64,000 nucleotides of DNA from Lepidurus packardi (taxonomy: Eukaryota; Arthropoda; Branchiopoda; Notostraca; Triopsidae), in assembly GCA_023053545.1 (NCBI GenBank), contig JAKZAN010000002.1, positions 1,906,375 through 1,970,374 on the forward strand, written 5' to 3'. This document shows, piece by piece, positions 45,087-56,095 of this stretch (position 1 is its first letter; the number at the start of each line of letters is the position of its first letter). A program made the position numbers and the translations under genes. Below the pieces are notes generated by a model. That model was not told the origin of the DNA and made no database searches. It was given only the letters and a program-made list of their open reading frames with translations.

Positions 45087-45901
45087 ATGAAGGTAAAAAG
45101 AAAATGTATTCCGTTTTAAACAGCCTTTAGCTTAACATCTTTTTGTTCTCTTCACGTCCATAGCTCTTCGTCGTCGCTGCTTTGTTGGCTTTGGCCGTTG
45201 CTGATCAGCCATACCGTCAGGCGTACCCTGCTCCGGCTCCGTACCAAGCAGCTCCTGCTTACAAACCCGCTTATGAAAAGCCCCTTTACGTAAGTCTTTT
45301 AAACTTCCTTGATCAAAAGCCTCTTTATCAATTTCTACTTTTGTTGTTTTCATTATAGGATGAGCCCGCCAAGCCCCACTCTTTCGAATACGCCGTAAAG
45401 GACGACTACACCTACGCTGACTTTGCTCACGCCGAAAACAGTGATGGTAAGACTGTAACTGGAGAATACCGTGTCAATTTGCCCGATGGCCGCACTCAGA
45501 TCGTCAAATACAAGGCTGACGACTACGGCAACGTTGCTGATGTCTCTTACATCGGAGAAGCCAAGTACCCCGAAGAGAAACACTACAAAGCAGCCTACCA
45601 AGCCCCTGCCTATAACGCCCCCCATTACCAAGAACCCGCCTATTCCGTTCCCCAATACAAAACCCCTGCCTACCATGCTGACACCTACAAAGCCCCTTCT
45701 TACCCTACTCCCGCCTACAAGGCACCCTCCTACCCAGCACCCGCCTACAAGGCACCCTCCTACCCAGCACCCGCCTACTCTGCACCCGCCTACTCTGCAC
45801 CCGCCTACAAAGCGCCCGCCTATCCTACCCCAGCATACAAAGCTCCCGCTTATGAAGCCCCCAAATCTTACGCCTCCGTTCCATCCTACCCCAAGTATTA
45901 A
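45087..45901 (+). CDS. RR-type cuticle protein, plus-strand gene 3, with expanded tail
   Basis: Exons 45087-45092, 45164-45289 and 45359-45901 give 224 aa. Signal peptide MKLFVVAALLALAVA. The RR domain matches genes 1 and 2 (HSFEYAVKDDYTYADFAHAE, YRVNLPDGRTQIVKYKADD). The tail is about 60-70 residues longer than in the neighbours and is built of tandem AYKAPSYPAP-type units (about 45700-45850), some identical in nucleotides. This looks like recent slippage or unequal exchange in the tail, which may change cross-linking or flexibility. Confidence 0.94.
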
Positions 45902-46920
45902 GAATTTGATTGTTGTAACTTAAACTATAACTGGATACTATATAAATGACTCATATCTGAAAACCAATGAATTACTTGTTAATTCCTTTTGCAACATCTT
46001 GGGCGCACCGTAGTCTTTTCTTATTATTCTTTTACTTGAAATCTGTCTCCTGAAACAAAGCTAAAAATTCCTTTAGCTTTGACAGACACAGTGCACTTTT
46101 CCAGCACTCGAAGTTACGGCATAATATATGATATAACGAACATACCTAAGAGCTGGAAGGCAAGAGCTTTACGCAAATGATTAATCAATTATATAGCTAT
46201 ATCATCTTGTTCACCAAACCTCACCTATAAATAATAATAATATTAGAGTAAATATAATAATATAATTAATAATATATAATATTAATAATAATATTAATAA
46301 CTAATATATAATAAATTAATAATGTAATATTAATATAAAGTTGGACATGTCAAGGATTCAGTCGTCCGTTACCGATAAAAGTGCAGGGAAGCTAAGTTCA
46401 GCCTGCAGAGTTAGGGTCGTTATGAAATATGTATTGCTTGACACCTGAAACGAGACAGAAAGTGCGTGAATAATTTTTGTATTAGTCTATAAGCTACCAT
46501 TGGATTTCATGGGTAAAAGCTTATACCTACTACAATGAAAAAGTAAACACAACTATGGGCAGAGTGATAAGTAGAGGAGAAAAGCTTCGTTGCATAGGAA
46601 GAAAGCTTACCCATTGCAACACATGCAATTTACAAGCCAGATGTGCAGTGAAATTGCTATGATTGAAGCTTTAACAGCTAAGATTCGTTCGAGAGTTAGT
46701 GGTAGTAAAGCCCATGGGCGAGGTATAGATCAAAGACTAGATGGGAATAGACAACAAGAAGTAAAGTGCAAACTAATTTGGAAAACAGGCTGTACGATAG
46801 ACTGGCGGTACCCTGGAGCGGAGAAGATTTCAACCGCTGTTGCACCTTTGGGGCGTGATATTATGCTTTTTATTCCGCAAGGAACAAAAGTGAACTGTGT
46901 TAAGGCTGCTTTCTCTTCGC
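45902..46920. other. Intergenic between plus-strand cuticle genes 3 and 4
   Basis: It contains an AAT/TAAT-rich low-complexity tract near 46225-46335. Open frames on both strands at 46590-47021 overlap the gene-4 promoter and lack domains. No gene is called. Confidence 0.5.
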
Positions 46921-46958
46921 TATATAAACGGGACGAGGAGACCACTTTAAGCATCAGT
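46921..46958 (+). promoter_or_regulatory. TATA box and initiator of plus-strand cuticle gene 4
   Basis: TATATAAA at 46921-46928 and ATCAGT at 46953-46958, preceded by GCTTTCTCTTCGC. Confidence 0.88.
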
Positions 46959-46997
46959 TCTCATCGAACCGAGCAACAACTCCAACCAAGCATTACC

Positions 46998-47579
46998 ATG
47001 AAAGTAAAATTGCCAGTTTAACTTACAAGCTACAGCAAAACTAATCTTATTATTTCGTTGCAGCTTTTCATTCTTGCCGCTATGCTGGCTTTGGCCGCTG
47101 CTGACCAGCAATACCAACAAGCGTACCCTGCTCCGGCTGCGTACCAACCAGCTCCGGCTTACAAACCTGCTTACCAGAAGCCCCTTTATGTAAGTTACAT
47201 ATAAATATATGTATATATCTATCTATCTTCTGTGTAGTTCGAATATCATATATATATATATATATATAATCTATCATCTATCAAAGTATTTTTTCTTATG
47301 CGCTTTTTATAGGATGAGCCCGCCAGGCCCCACTCTTTCGATTATGCCGTAAAGGATCCTCATTCCTACGCTGACTTTGCTCACGCCGAAAACAGCGATG
47401 GCAAGACCGTCAATGGAGAATATCGTGTCAACTTGCCCGATGGTCGTACCCAGATCGTCAAGTACAAGGCTGACGACTACGGTCACGTTGCTGATGTCCA
47501 GTACATCGGAGAAGCCAAATACCCCGAAAATAGGCAAAAATATGATGCACCCAAGGCTTATGCCCCCGCTCCCTATTAA
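46998..47579 (+). CDS. RR-type cuticle protein, plus-strand gene 4, short tail
   Basis: Exons 46998-47003 (ATG AAA), 47064-47189 and 47313-47579 give 132 aa. Signal peptide MKLFILAAMLALAAA. The RR domain is HSFDYAVKDPHSYADFAHAE, DGKTVNGEYRVNLPDGRTQIVKY and VADVQYIGEAKYP. The C-terminal tail is cut to about 18 residues (APKAYAPAPY at the end), the shortest in the group. A (TA)n microsatellite lies in intron 2 near 47248-47270. Confidence 0.93.
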
Positions 47580-47850
47580 GTATTAAAACGTTGACTTGAT
47601 GTAAAATATCTTGACGATATACAAAGTATTCATTTATTTCAAATATCCTGCACTTTAATTCCTTCCGAACAGCGGTATTTTTTCAAATGTGGCGCTTGTT
47701 TTCCAGCGCGCGTAACGGTAACTTTCCTACCAAATCACACAACTGTAGAACAACAAACGGGGAGATTCAGACGTGCTTCAACTGTGTTATGAGAACAGAA
47801 ATCCAGCTTTGTTCTGTTTCGTGTTTAAATTTAAGTGAAGCTGGATTGAT

Positions 47851-50730
47851 ATGAAGTCTTTACTTAGTGCATATTTCCTCACAATAATTATTTTGGTTCT
47901 TCAACTTATATGTAGCTCAAATTGTTTTTCAAATCAAAACGTAAGTCCCTGTTTATAAATAAAAATAAATTAAAAAATCTGTCATTCGGTCTCGAATGTC
48001 AGAAATTACAAAAAGAAAAACGAACTATTATTGGCGTGATTTTGCTGTAATTTATCTTTCTAATAAGCCAAGATTACCGGTTGTGTAATGTTTTATTTTT
48101 AATTTAATCAACGAATATTTTAGAACAGAAGCTTTACGATTGATTATAGCCAAAACCAGTTTTTAAAAGATGGAAGGCCATTTCGCTACGTTTCTGGATC
48201 GATGCATTATTTTCGCGTTCCTGAAGCGTTATGGGAAGACAGATTATGGAAACTAAGAGCTGCTGGCTTGAACGCCGTTCAAACGTAAATTTCTCTTGTA
48301 CTCTAAAAAGCGACTGACCCGTTGAAACAGCTTTAATTCCTTTCAGATATGTAGAATGGTCATTGCATGAGCCTTTTCCTGGCGTTTATAACTTCGAAGG
48401 CGACGCCAACCTTGTCAAGTTCATCAAACTGGCGCAAAAATGGGATTTATTAGTCATATTAAGACTAGGGCCCTTCATCGACGCCGAGCGGGACATGGTA
48501 GATAGATTTCGCGCTTCAATTGGCGCCTTTTTTATTTGTATTGATACCATTTTTTTTCTCTTTGCTTTGTTTCCACCTCTCCCAGGGTGGACTTCCTTTT
48601 TGGCTCTTAAAGGAGAATGATACTGTTCGGCTAAGGACAAGTGACCCAAGTAAGCATGTCTTACTTGCTCTACTTCACATATTTGACGCTTTTTTCAATT
48701 TAGACTATTTAAAGTACGTCACGCGCTGGTTCGGCGTCCTTCTTCCCAAACTGTGGCCCCTTTTGTACAGTAAGGGTGGTCCAGTAGTTATGTTACAGGT
48801 GGAAAACGAGTATGGGAGTTACCCTGCCTGCGATTATGATTATACAAACTACCTACGCGATCTAGTCCAACAGCTTTTGCAGGCGGAAAAAAACCCGGTA
48901 GTTCTGTTCACAACAGATGGAAATTGGGATGGCGTTTTGCGGTGTGGCAAAATTCCAAACGTCTATTCGACTGTTGACTTTGGCGCAGGTGTACAAATTT
49001 GTAATTTTTTTCTTTTATTAAGGTCTTTAGTTTCTCTATTTTTCTAGGAGTCAACGTAGCGGCTGCTTTCAAAGCCCAGCGGCACTTTGAACCCCAAGGT
49101 CCTTTAGTTAACTCGGAGTTTTATCCCGGTTGGTTGGATTTGTGGGGCTCTCCACATTCCACCGTCTCCAGTGAAGCAGTCGCTCTCACTTTAGATGCCA
49201 TGCTCAGCTTCAACGCCTCCGTAAATATCTATGTTTTCCATGGAGGCACTTCCTTTGGCTTCACGTCAGGTGCAAATCATGAAATAGCGCGTATTGTATC
49301 CCTTATTAGCGAGTTTTCTGCAGGTGCAACACCTTCTGATCCGTATAAGCCTTGTCCTACTTCATATGACTATGATGCTCCCTTGGATGAAGCAGGAGAT
49401 CCAACTGAAAAGTACTTTACATTGCGAAATGTCATCGGAAAAGTAAATTCTTTTCCTTTTTTTGCAATTTTTACATTTATTTTCTCATTGTTTTTAGTAT
49501 TTGCCTCTTCCACTCTTGCCAGTGCCCAAACCTGCACCTAAAGGAAGTTATGGCGATCTAGTTATGTCCCGTATAATGGATTTATGGTCCGTGTTTCAAA
49601 CTACGTCTAGAATCGAAGCGGAATTCCCGCTAACTTTTGAATCTCTGGGACAAAACCAAGGTTTTGTGGTCTATTGCACCCAGTTAAGCGGACGTTTCCC
49701 TGATCCCGCACTGCTGGAAGCCAAAGGGTTAGCCGATCGTGGCTATGTTTACCTCAATCACGTACCCTTTGAAAGTTTTGTGGTTGTGTGGGGGAAAATG
49801 TAATTATCTAACTTTTAGGAATTTGTGGGCGTTTTAAGTCGCTCAGACTCGATCTTTGCCATGCCGTTAAGTGTTACCACAAACCGCTCTCTTTGTGTCG
49901 TGGTTGAAAACCAAGGAAGGATATCAGTTGGACAAGGAATCCATGACTTTAAAGTAATTAGCCATTTAATTTGAAGTACTATCATTGTAGGTTTAAATCG
50001 TTTTCGTTTAGATAGATGATTTCAATTATTTTTATTTAAAATGCTAACTATTTGTAAATTATTTTTATTCATATTTTGGGTATATTCCGTCACTACAATT
50101 TTGGTGAGGGGAAAGGAGAGGAATTTTGGGGGCGGCTGTAATTTTAATTCGAAGAATTTCTTACAATAATTTGTTCGAATTTGTTTTCATTTCAGGGTTT
50201 AACTAAAAATGTGACGCTAAATAAGCGAATTTTATCGCCATGGACGATGTATTCATTTCCTTTGAATAACACCAGACAATTGTGGCGTCAAATTCGCAGT
50301 AAAGAGTTGCTCAAACTTTGGGACCCAAAATCTGAAGGAAATTCAGACATTAAAAGCCAGATTGAGTTCTATTCTGGTACTTTCATGTTGAAACCAAACG
50401 AAACCGTGTTGGATTCGTTCCTTTTCCTTCCAGGGTGGAACAAAGTAACTTTCTCTGAATAGATGAAGGCTATTCTGACTAAATTGGATCGTTTAGGGAG
50501 TAGCGTTTGTTAACGAGTTCAATTTGGGGCGTTATTGGCCAGCCCAAGGCCCTCAGGTTACGTTATACGTTCCCAAGACTGTACTGAAGCCCTATCCGTA
50601 CAAAAACCGCCTCGTTTTGTTGGAACAAGAAGCTTCGCCTGCTAACTTGACCGTTTCCTTCGTAGACCAAGCAATTTTAAACGGAGCCACTGCCGGAGTT
50701 TCGCGTCTGCTTTTCCATAAGGAGTTTTAG
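47851..50730 (+). CDS. GLB1: Beta-galactosidase, GLB1-like (glycoside hydrolase family 35)
   Basis: Eleven exons: 47851-47940, 48124-48284, 48347-48497, 48586-48649, 48704-48988, 49048-49269, 49324-49442, 49498-49779, 49819-49953, 50196-50444 and 50497-50730. They give 663 aa. A hydrophobic signal peptide ([19 protein letters not shown]) opens exon 1. GH35 motifs are [24 protein letters not shown], the acid/base site in QVENEYGSY, the nucleophile in [11 protein letters not shown], and [21 protein letters not shown]-terminal domain has [13 protein letters not shown]. It removes terminal beta-galactose, probably in lysosomes. In the loop before GGLPFWLL it reads [10 protein letters not shown], where the human enzyme as I recall has GPYICAEWEM. 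The exon 8 donor (GTGGTT after 49779) is the least certain junction. Confidence 0.93.
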
Positions 50731-50918
50731 ACTGTGATAGCACCAAAGTTTGTTTAAAGTAACTAGCAACTGAAACCCATAAACAATTTCTTGGTTAATT
50801 TTTCATACAAATGGAATGTTGTATTGAGGATTTATAAAGTTTACTTGGTACACCCAAGTTAATATCAAAAAGTCATTGCACACATGAAAAACGCGTAGGT
50901 TTTGGCGTGCCATTGGAT

Positions 50919-52336
50919 TCAGAATTCGTCGTGGAAACTTTTGGCCGTTTCCACCATTTTACTGGCGATAAATAGATCCGCGTGCTGGAGCACTTCGGAA
51001 AGGGAGATTCGGCCGTCCGAATTAGCGTCGGACAAGTTAACCAATGCTTCTGCTTCCAATGTAGCGTGGCGTTTGTTCCTCGGGTCCAAGTACATCTATA
51101 ACCATCCATTTTAAGAGATATGTTGTTTTATTATTTCGTAATTTTACTAGGAGTTCCCGTTTGTTCAGTTTTCCGTCCTTGTCAATGTCCATAATGGTTA
51201 GAAATTCGACTTTTCGCTTCGCATCAACAGCGCTAGGAGTGGCAACAAGCCTCAATCCAGGGTTACTGGCCGGGATGGCGGAATATTCTACCCAAGACAA
51301 TGCCTCGTCCCCATCTCGATCTAGGTAAAGTGATTTAAATGTTAACTAACCTTACAAGAAGCTTAATTCATTGAAAACACACCAAATTCCACTAACAAAT
51401 CATCCACACGACTCAACAAGTTGGTTTGGCTCGACTCGGGGTGCTTGAACGAGAGGAACTCGTCGATATTCAAAGCGTCTGGATCTGATTTGGCGACTTC
51501 GGACCATGCGGCTTGATCCCAGGCAATTAATTCTACTCCAGAAGGGGAATTTGATAACCTGCAAGGAAAATTAGATGGAAAAGAGTACCTTTAAGACTCC
51601 GTTGAAGCTCAGGGTGCTTCTCGTCATGTTTTGTCAAGTAGTTTTCGCTTAAACCATGCTTTTTCAAGAACCAGGCATGATATTCGTTCCAAGATATCTT
51701 TCCTGTGTTAATTTTCGGTGTTAAATAGGTTCGGTTTAAGGAAATTGGATGAACTTACCGTTGCGAGGGTCGGTATCTATGGCCGTAAAAAGGAATATGT
51801 TCTCACGGAGAGCAGTTTGCATGTGCTCTTTGACTTTGAGGGCAATCCAAGTGCTTAATTCATCCAAGGCAAGAAAGCCATCGTGATTAGTGTCGACTCT
51901 GAGAAGGAAAAAACGTTATTTTGGGTGCTAATCAGAGTAAAATTAGCAAGTTTAGGTACTTGGGGAAGACTTCTTTTAGTAACATCGTTTTATTGGTCGA
52001 TTTTAACGACTTGAGGTCATGGAGAAGCTTGAGCTTATCTCGAGAAGCTTTATTCGCACTTAAAACTCGGTCGTTCTCAAGTGCTAGGTCTTGCGAACTT
52101 GGCGAATTTACGACCCAGATTCCGGAATCTGAGTCGCGCTGGGCTTTCATGAGGAGTTCTTCTGTATCAATGCTAGAATTAATTACGTGGAGTCTCATTA
52201 ATGTGATAATAGCCATAAAAATCGTGAAAATGAGGAACAGAGCTGCCAGGGGTTTCTTTTTTAACGCTTTACAAAAAAAGGGCGCTACTGATAAATAGGA
52301 TTTCACTTTGGCTTCTTGGAAAAATAGAGGCAACAT
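50919..52336 (-). CDS. SDF4: EF-hand protein SDF4 / Cab45-like
   Basis: Six minus-strand exons: 51960-52336, 51759-51898, 51589-51702, 51383-51532, 51148-51320 and 50919-51095, giving 376 aa. The N-terminus has a basic stretch then a hydrophobic signal-anchor (PLAALFLIFTIFMAIITL). EF-hand loops are visible at DTNHDGFLALDE, DTDPRNGKISWNE, DRDGDEALSWVE, DIDKDGKLNKRE and DANSDGRISLSE. EEFLSF-like DEFLSF and the ending SKMVETAKSFHDEF match Cab45. Cab45 is a Golgi-lumen calcium protein that sorts secretory cargo. For exon 4 the acceptor at 51533 (GTAG) keeps frame, whereas the nearer-to-donor CAG at 51559 would not. The gene converges on the beta-galactosidase gene, with stops 188 bp apart. Confidence 0.9.
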
Positions 52337-53147
52337 TTTTATAACGCGTGGGAAATTTACAATCGGATATTAAATTTTATGTACAATTTACATAGTGCCA
52401 GCCAAATAAAGCAGGTCAACAAACGGAGGCCCGCCCTGGTTGTTAATAATGAACAGATTCGCTGTTCGCGTTTTTAGCTAGTCGATTTTAGTTTGCCGGT
52501 TCATATTGAGTATGATCATGGTTTATACTGGAAAGGGATGTTACTGATATCTACATTACTTTACTTGGGGAGAATTAAACAGCAAGTTATTGGGCATAAT
52601 ATGTTTTTCATGTATTTCGCTTTCCTTGAGCAGTATTACAAGTCTTTCAACAATTTCTCATGTTTTTTCTTTACGTTTCCAGTTCAACTGGAAATCCAAA
52701 GGCTTTACTGAATCGGTAATACAGCGGTAGCCAATGATGTTGGAATTTTGCTTTATTTGCATTTTGGATTTGAATGCCGCGCTTTGGCATAATGGCGCGC
52801 TACCGAAGCTCCGCCCTTTGGTGTCTCGCCTTGTTCAGTCGCACCTGAGCACCGTGCACACTGTACCATACTGTTTCGTACCACTGCTGTACGACGCTGT
52901 ACCACGCTCTGCCGTACTATTTTGGGTTACATTATATGTTTTTCATGGCTATTACCACGCTGTACGGTGTACAACCAAATTTAACTTGGCAATGTTTAGA
53001 GTTATTTTGACGTTTTTGAACGAGAAACGCAAACTATTCTTGTTGATGTGGTAAACACTAATGTAGGTAAGTGAACATACATTTAAGCTATATGGTTGAA
53101 TTTTAGTGTCTTCGGTTCGGACGATTTCAGCCATGTTTTGTTTTTTT
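52337..53147. other. Unique-looking spacer that is also duplicated downstream
   Basis: Together with part of SDF4 exon 1, this forms the source of the copy at 55283-56095. It contains several degenerate GCTGTAC(C) or CTGTACCA motifs near 52855-52915. The promoter of SDF4 must lie at its left end. Confidence 0.6.
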
Positions 53148-54179
53148 CTTGCGATTCACCCCGAAGAGTTGGAATACTTGGAATGCAGTTTGGGTGGCCA
53201 AAAACACCAAGGGAGAAAGCACCAAAAGCCTCCTCCGGTGCCATGGAAGCAACTTTTACGTTCTAAACCGTTTTGGGCTATTATTATTGCCCATACTTGC
53301 TCTAATTTCGGTTGGTATATGCTCTTGGTTGAGCTGCCCACGTATATGAAACAAATTTTACGCTTCAATATCTCTCAGGTAACCGAAAGCGTGCCCCAAA
53401 GTACCCTCATGCTACCAATTTCCTTTTGAAGTCTTATAGTTACAAGTTTTGACCTTTTCGAACCATTTTTCCCCTTAGAATGCGGGTTTGTCAAACAAAA
53501 AGGGTGTAAAACAAAGGGGATTCCTTACGACGGGTTCCGTAAGGAAGCTCTCTACTGGCATTGGTAAGCTTATTTTATGACAGGGATAGGAAAGAAAGAG
53601 ATGGAAAGAGGGTAAAATTGTGATTTATCTTGGAATACGTAGGATCATTGCTACCAGCTGCGTGCTTGATTGGCGTAAGTTTCGTAGGCTGTGATCGGCA
53701 AGCAGCTGTGGCTTTAATGACGTTAGGAATTATGTTTATTGCCGGCATGTACTGTGGATTTTTATCGAATCATATGGACATTGCACCGAACTATGCAGGT
53801 AGGTTTTTTTAGTACTGTAAAATCTTAATTAAAACCGTAGTATTAAAATAATCTTAATAACGTTTTATTACAGGGACTCTGATGGCTATCACAAACACAG
53901 CTGCTACCATTCCTGGTTTTATTGTTCCCGTCTTTGTAGAAGAAATGACTCATGGAAACGTAAGTTACATATTTTTTCCTCATCGAAAAATCTGAAATTG
54001 TTATTTCTTCCTGATTATCGTAGAAAACTTTGGGGCAATGGCAAATCATCTTCTTTACAACGGCTATCGTTTTTGTGCTCGAATTTCTCAGTTATTTCTG
54101 TATGGGCTCCGGAGAAGAAGAATCATGGAATTGCTTAGCTGGAAGCGACTACCAGCCGGCTAATGTGATGGGACATTAG
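53148..54179 (+). pseudogene. 5'-truncated SLC17 (sialin/anion-phosphate cotransporter-like) gene
   Basis: Exons ending at 53378, then 53479-53563, 53643-53798, 53874-53959 and 54024-54179, encode only the C-terminal half of an SLC17 transporter. Family blocks are PEELEYLE, VPWKQLLRSKPFWAIIIAH, GWYMLLVELPTYMKQIL, NAGLS, then SFVGCDRQAAVALMTLG, NHMDIAPNYAGTLMAITNTAATIPGF and GSGEEESWN. The first six or so helices are not found upstream, where repeats lie instead. Between NAGLS and the next block about 20 residues of conserved helix are also missing. Splice sites in what remains are good, so the loss may be recent. A functional role as an anion/sialic-acid exporter seems unlikely unless upstream exons lie elsewhere. 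Confidence 0.75.
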
Positions 54180-54291
54180 TTATGTTCAAGAGGCCCCTTA
54201 CTGTAGTTTACCACTTCCATGTTCTGACAATCAGGATCGCTTACGGAAACGCCCACATACGGAAACGGACCACATCGTACGGCTTTCTCCT

Positions 54292-54330
54292 TGCTATATA
54301 AACTCGACAAAGTGTCCCTTACAGCCATCA
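54292..54330 (+). promoter_or_regulatory. Duplicated TATA box and initiator of the broken cuticle copy
   Basis: TATATAAA near 54294 and ATCAGT about 32 bases downstream, as in gene 1. The copy could therefore still be transcribed. Confidence 0.8.
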
Positions 54331-54366
54331 GTTCCCATCGAGCGAACACAAGACTAACAACTTACC

Positions 54367-55233
54367 ATGAAGGTAATACCACCTCTGCCCTTTGTTCTTC
54401 TACCTTTATGTTAACTTACGTATTACCTTATTTAACCTTCACATTAGGTTTTATACCTTTTTGTTTATCTTCGTATTGACTGGGTCAATTTGAATTCATT
54501 TCTGTCTTTATATTATTAGTTTTTGATCCTCGCTGCATTGTTGGCTTTGGCCGCTGCCGGTCAACCGTACAGAGAGTCGTACCCTGCTCCTGCTCAATAC
54601 CAACCAGCTCCAGCCTACAGAGAGGCAAAGTACGAAAAGGCCGAAGCACCCGTATACGTAAGTCATGCCTAAAGCATTTGCTTATTGATTTTTGGCTGAA
54701 TTTGTGATTTTAATTTTCTTTTATTTGTCATTTGCAACAGCCTCCCAGGCCCCAATCTTTCGAATATGCCGTTAAGAATGGAAACACCTATTCTGACGTC
54801 AACTACAGCGCTGGTGAAGGTAGCAACGTTGCTGATGTCTCTTACATCGGAGAAGCCAAATACCCCGAAGAGAAACCCTACCAAGCTGCTGTTCCGTACT
54901 AGATACGGAAGGTAGATTTCAATATTGCAAAAATTCATTGTTACTATTACATGTTCTCGCTAAGGCAAGTTACTCTCGTTCCGTTCTCGACAACGGTTAG
55001 TCGACCATCGTAAACCCCAAAAATTTCTTTGTTTCTGTACACACGATTGACGAAATATAGTCGTTTTTGTTATTAAAATTATCAGAATGATATCGTAACG
55101 TTTCCCAGCCAGCTTACGATAATTGGGCTGACCACCTGCTGTTCCTCAATACCAATAACCCGCCTATGCTGCTCCCCAATACAAGGAACCAGCCTACAAA
55201 ACCCCCGTGTACACCCCCAAGGCCGCTTATTAA
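54367..55233 (+). pseudogene. Broken RR cuticle gene, copy of gene 1
   Basis: Exons 54367-54372, 54520-54657 and 54741 onward copy gene 1 closely. In exon 3 an in-frame loss of 81 nt removes the core of the RR domain, from after YSD to before the VxYSAG block. A 240-bp insert at 54896-55135, flanked by a 10-bp duplication (CTGCTGTTCC), adds a stop at 54900-54902. The remaining frame would give 101 aa without a usable chitin-binding domain. The rest of the tail lies past the insert and has its own early stop. Confidence 0.9.
54896..55135. mobile_element. 240-bp insertion with 10-bp flanking duplication
   Basis: CTGCTGTTCC at 54886-54895 is repeated at 55136-55145, and gene 1 has a single equivalent site. 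The insert starts GTACTAGATACGG and ends GGGCTGACCAC. No terminal inverted repeats or coding sequence are seen, so the element type is unknown. An 8-10-bp duplication would suit a hAT-type or similar non-autonomous element. Confidence 0.7.
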
Positions 55234-55282
55234 AGGGCTCAAAATGGATGTAAATTAACTTGAAGATATACAAAACGAATCT

Positions 55283-56095
55283 GAACTTGGCGAATTTACG
55301 ACCCAGATTCCGGAATCTGAGTCGCGCTGGGCTTTCATGAAGAGTTCTTCTGTATCAATGCTAGAATTAATTACGTGGAGTCTCATTAATGTGACAATAG
55401 CCATAAAAATCGTGAAAATGAGGATCAGAGCTGCCAGGGGTTTCTTTTTTAACGCTGTAAAAAAAAGGGCGCTACTGATAAATATGATTTCACTTTGGGT
55501 TCTTGGAAAAATAGAGGCAACATTTTTTATAACGCGTGGGAAATTTACAATCGGATATTAAATTTTATGTACAATTTGCATCCCAGTCCCAGCCAAACAA
55601 AAGGCCAACAAACGGAGGACCCGTCCTGGTTGTTAACAGTTTCGCTGTTCGCGTTTTTACCTAGTCGATTTTAGTTTGCCGGTTTATATTGAGTATGATC
55701 ATGGTTTTTACCGGAAAGGGATGTTACTGATATCTACATTACTTTACTTGGGGAGAATTAAACAGCAAGTTATTTGGCATAGTACGTTAATATGTTTTGC
55801 ATTTACTTCACTTTCCTTGAGCAGTGTTACAGATTTTTCATCAATTTCTCATGTTTTTTCTTTACGTTTCTAGTTCAAGTGGAAATCCAAAGGCTTTACT
55901 GAATCCGTAATACAGCGGGAGCCAATGATGTTGGAATTTTGCTTTATTGGCATTTTGGATTTGAATGCCGCGCTTTGGCATAATGGCGCGCTAGCGAAGC
56001 TCCGCCCTTTGGAGTCGCGCCTTGTTCAGTCGCACCTGAGCACCATGCACGTTGTACCGTGCTGTCTCGTACCACGTGCTGTATCACGCTGTACC
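55283..56095 (+). repeat. Duplicate of 52095-52905 (part of SDF4 exon 1 and upstream DNA)
   Basis: Starting at GAACTTGGCGAATTTACG, the sequence follows 52095 onward with scattered differences and small indels, ending near GCTGTACC where the hAT element begins. The duplicated part of SDF4 exon 1 has a broken frame. Confidence 0.9.

Larger units (their letters stand above)
54265..55282 (+). repeat. Duplicate of the plus-strand cuticle gene 1 locus (from about 40999-41862)
   Basis: From GGACCACATC through promoter, three exons and 3' UTR, this matches the gene 1 locus. The copy ends abruptly at 55282, where sequence from the SDF4 exon 1 region begins. Confidence 0.88.

Noticed and set aside
51533-51558. 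Acceptor CAG at 51559 for SDF4 exon 4
   Set aside because: It breaks phase and leads to a stop. The acceptor at 51533 keeps frame.
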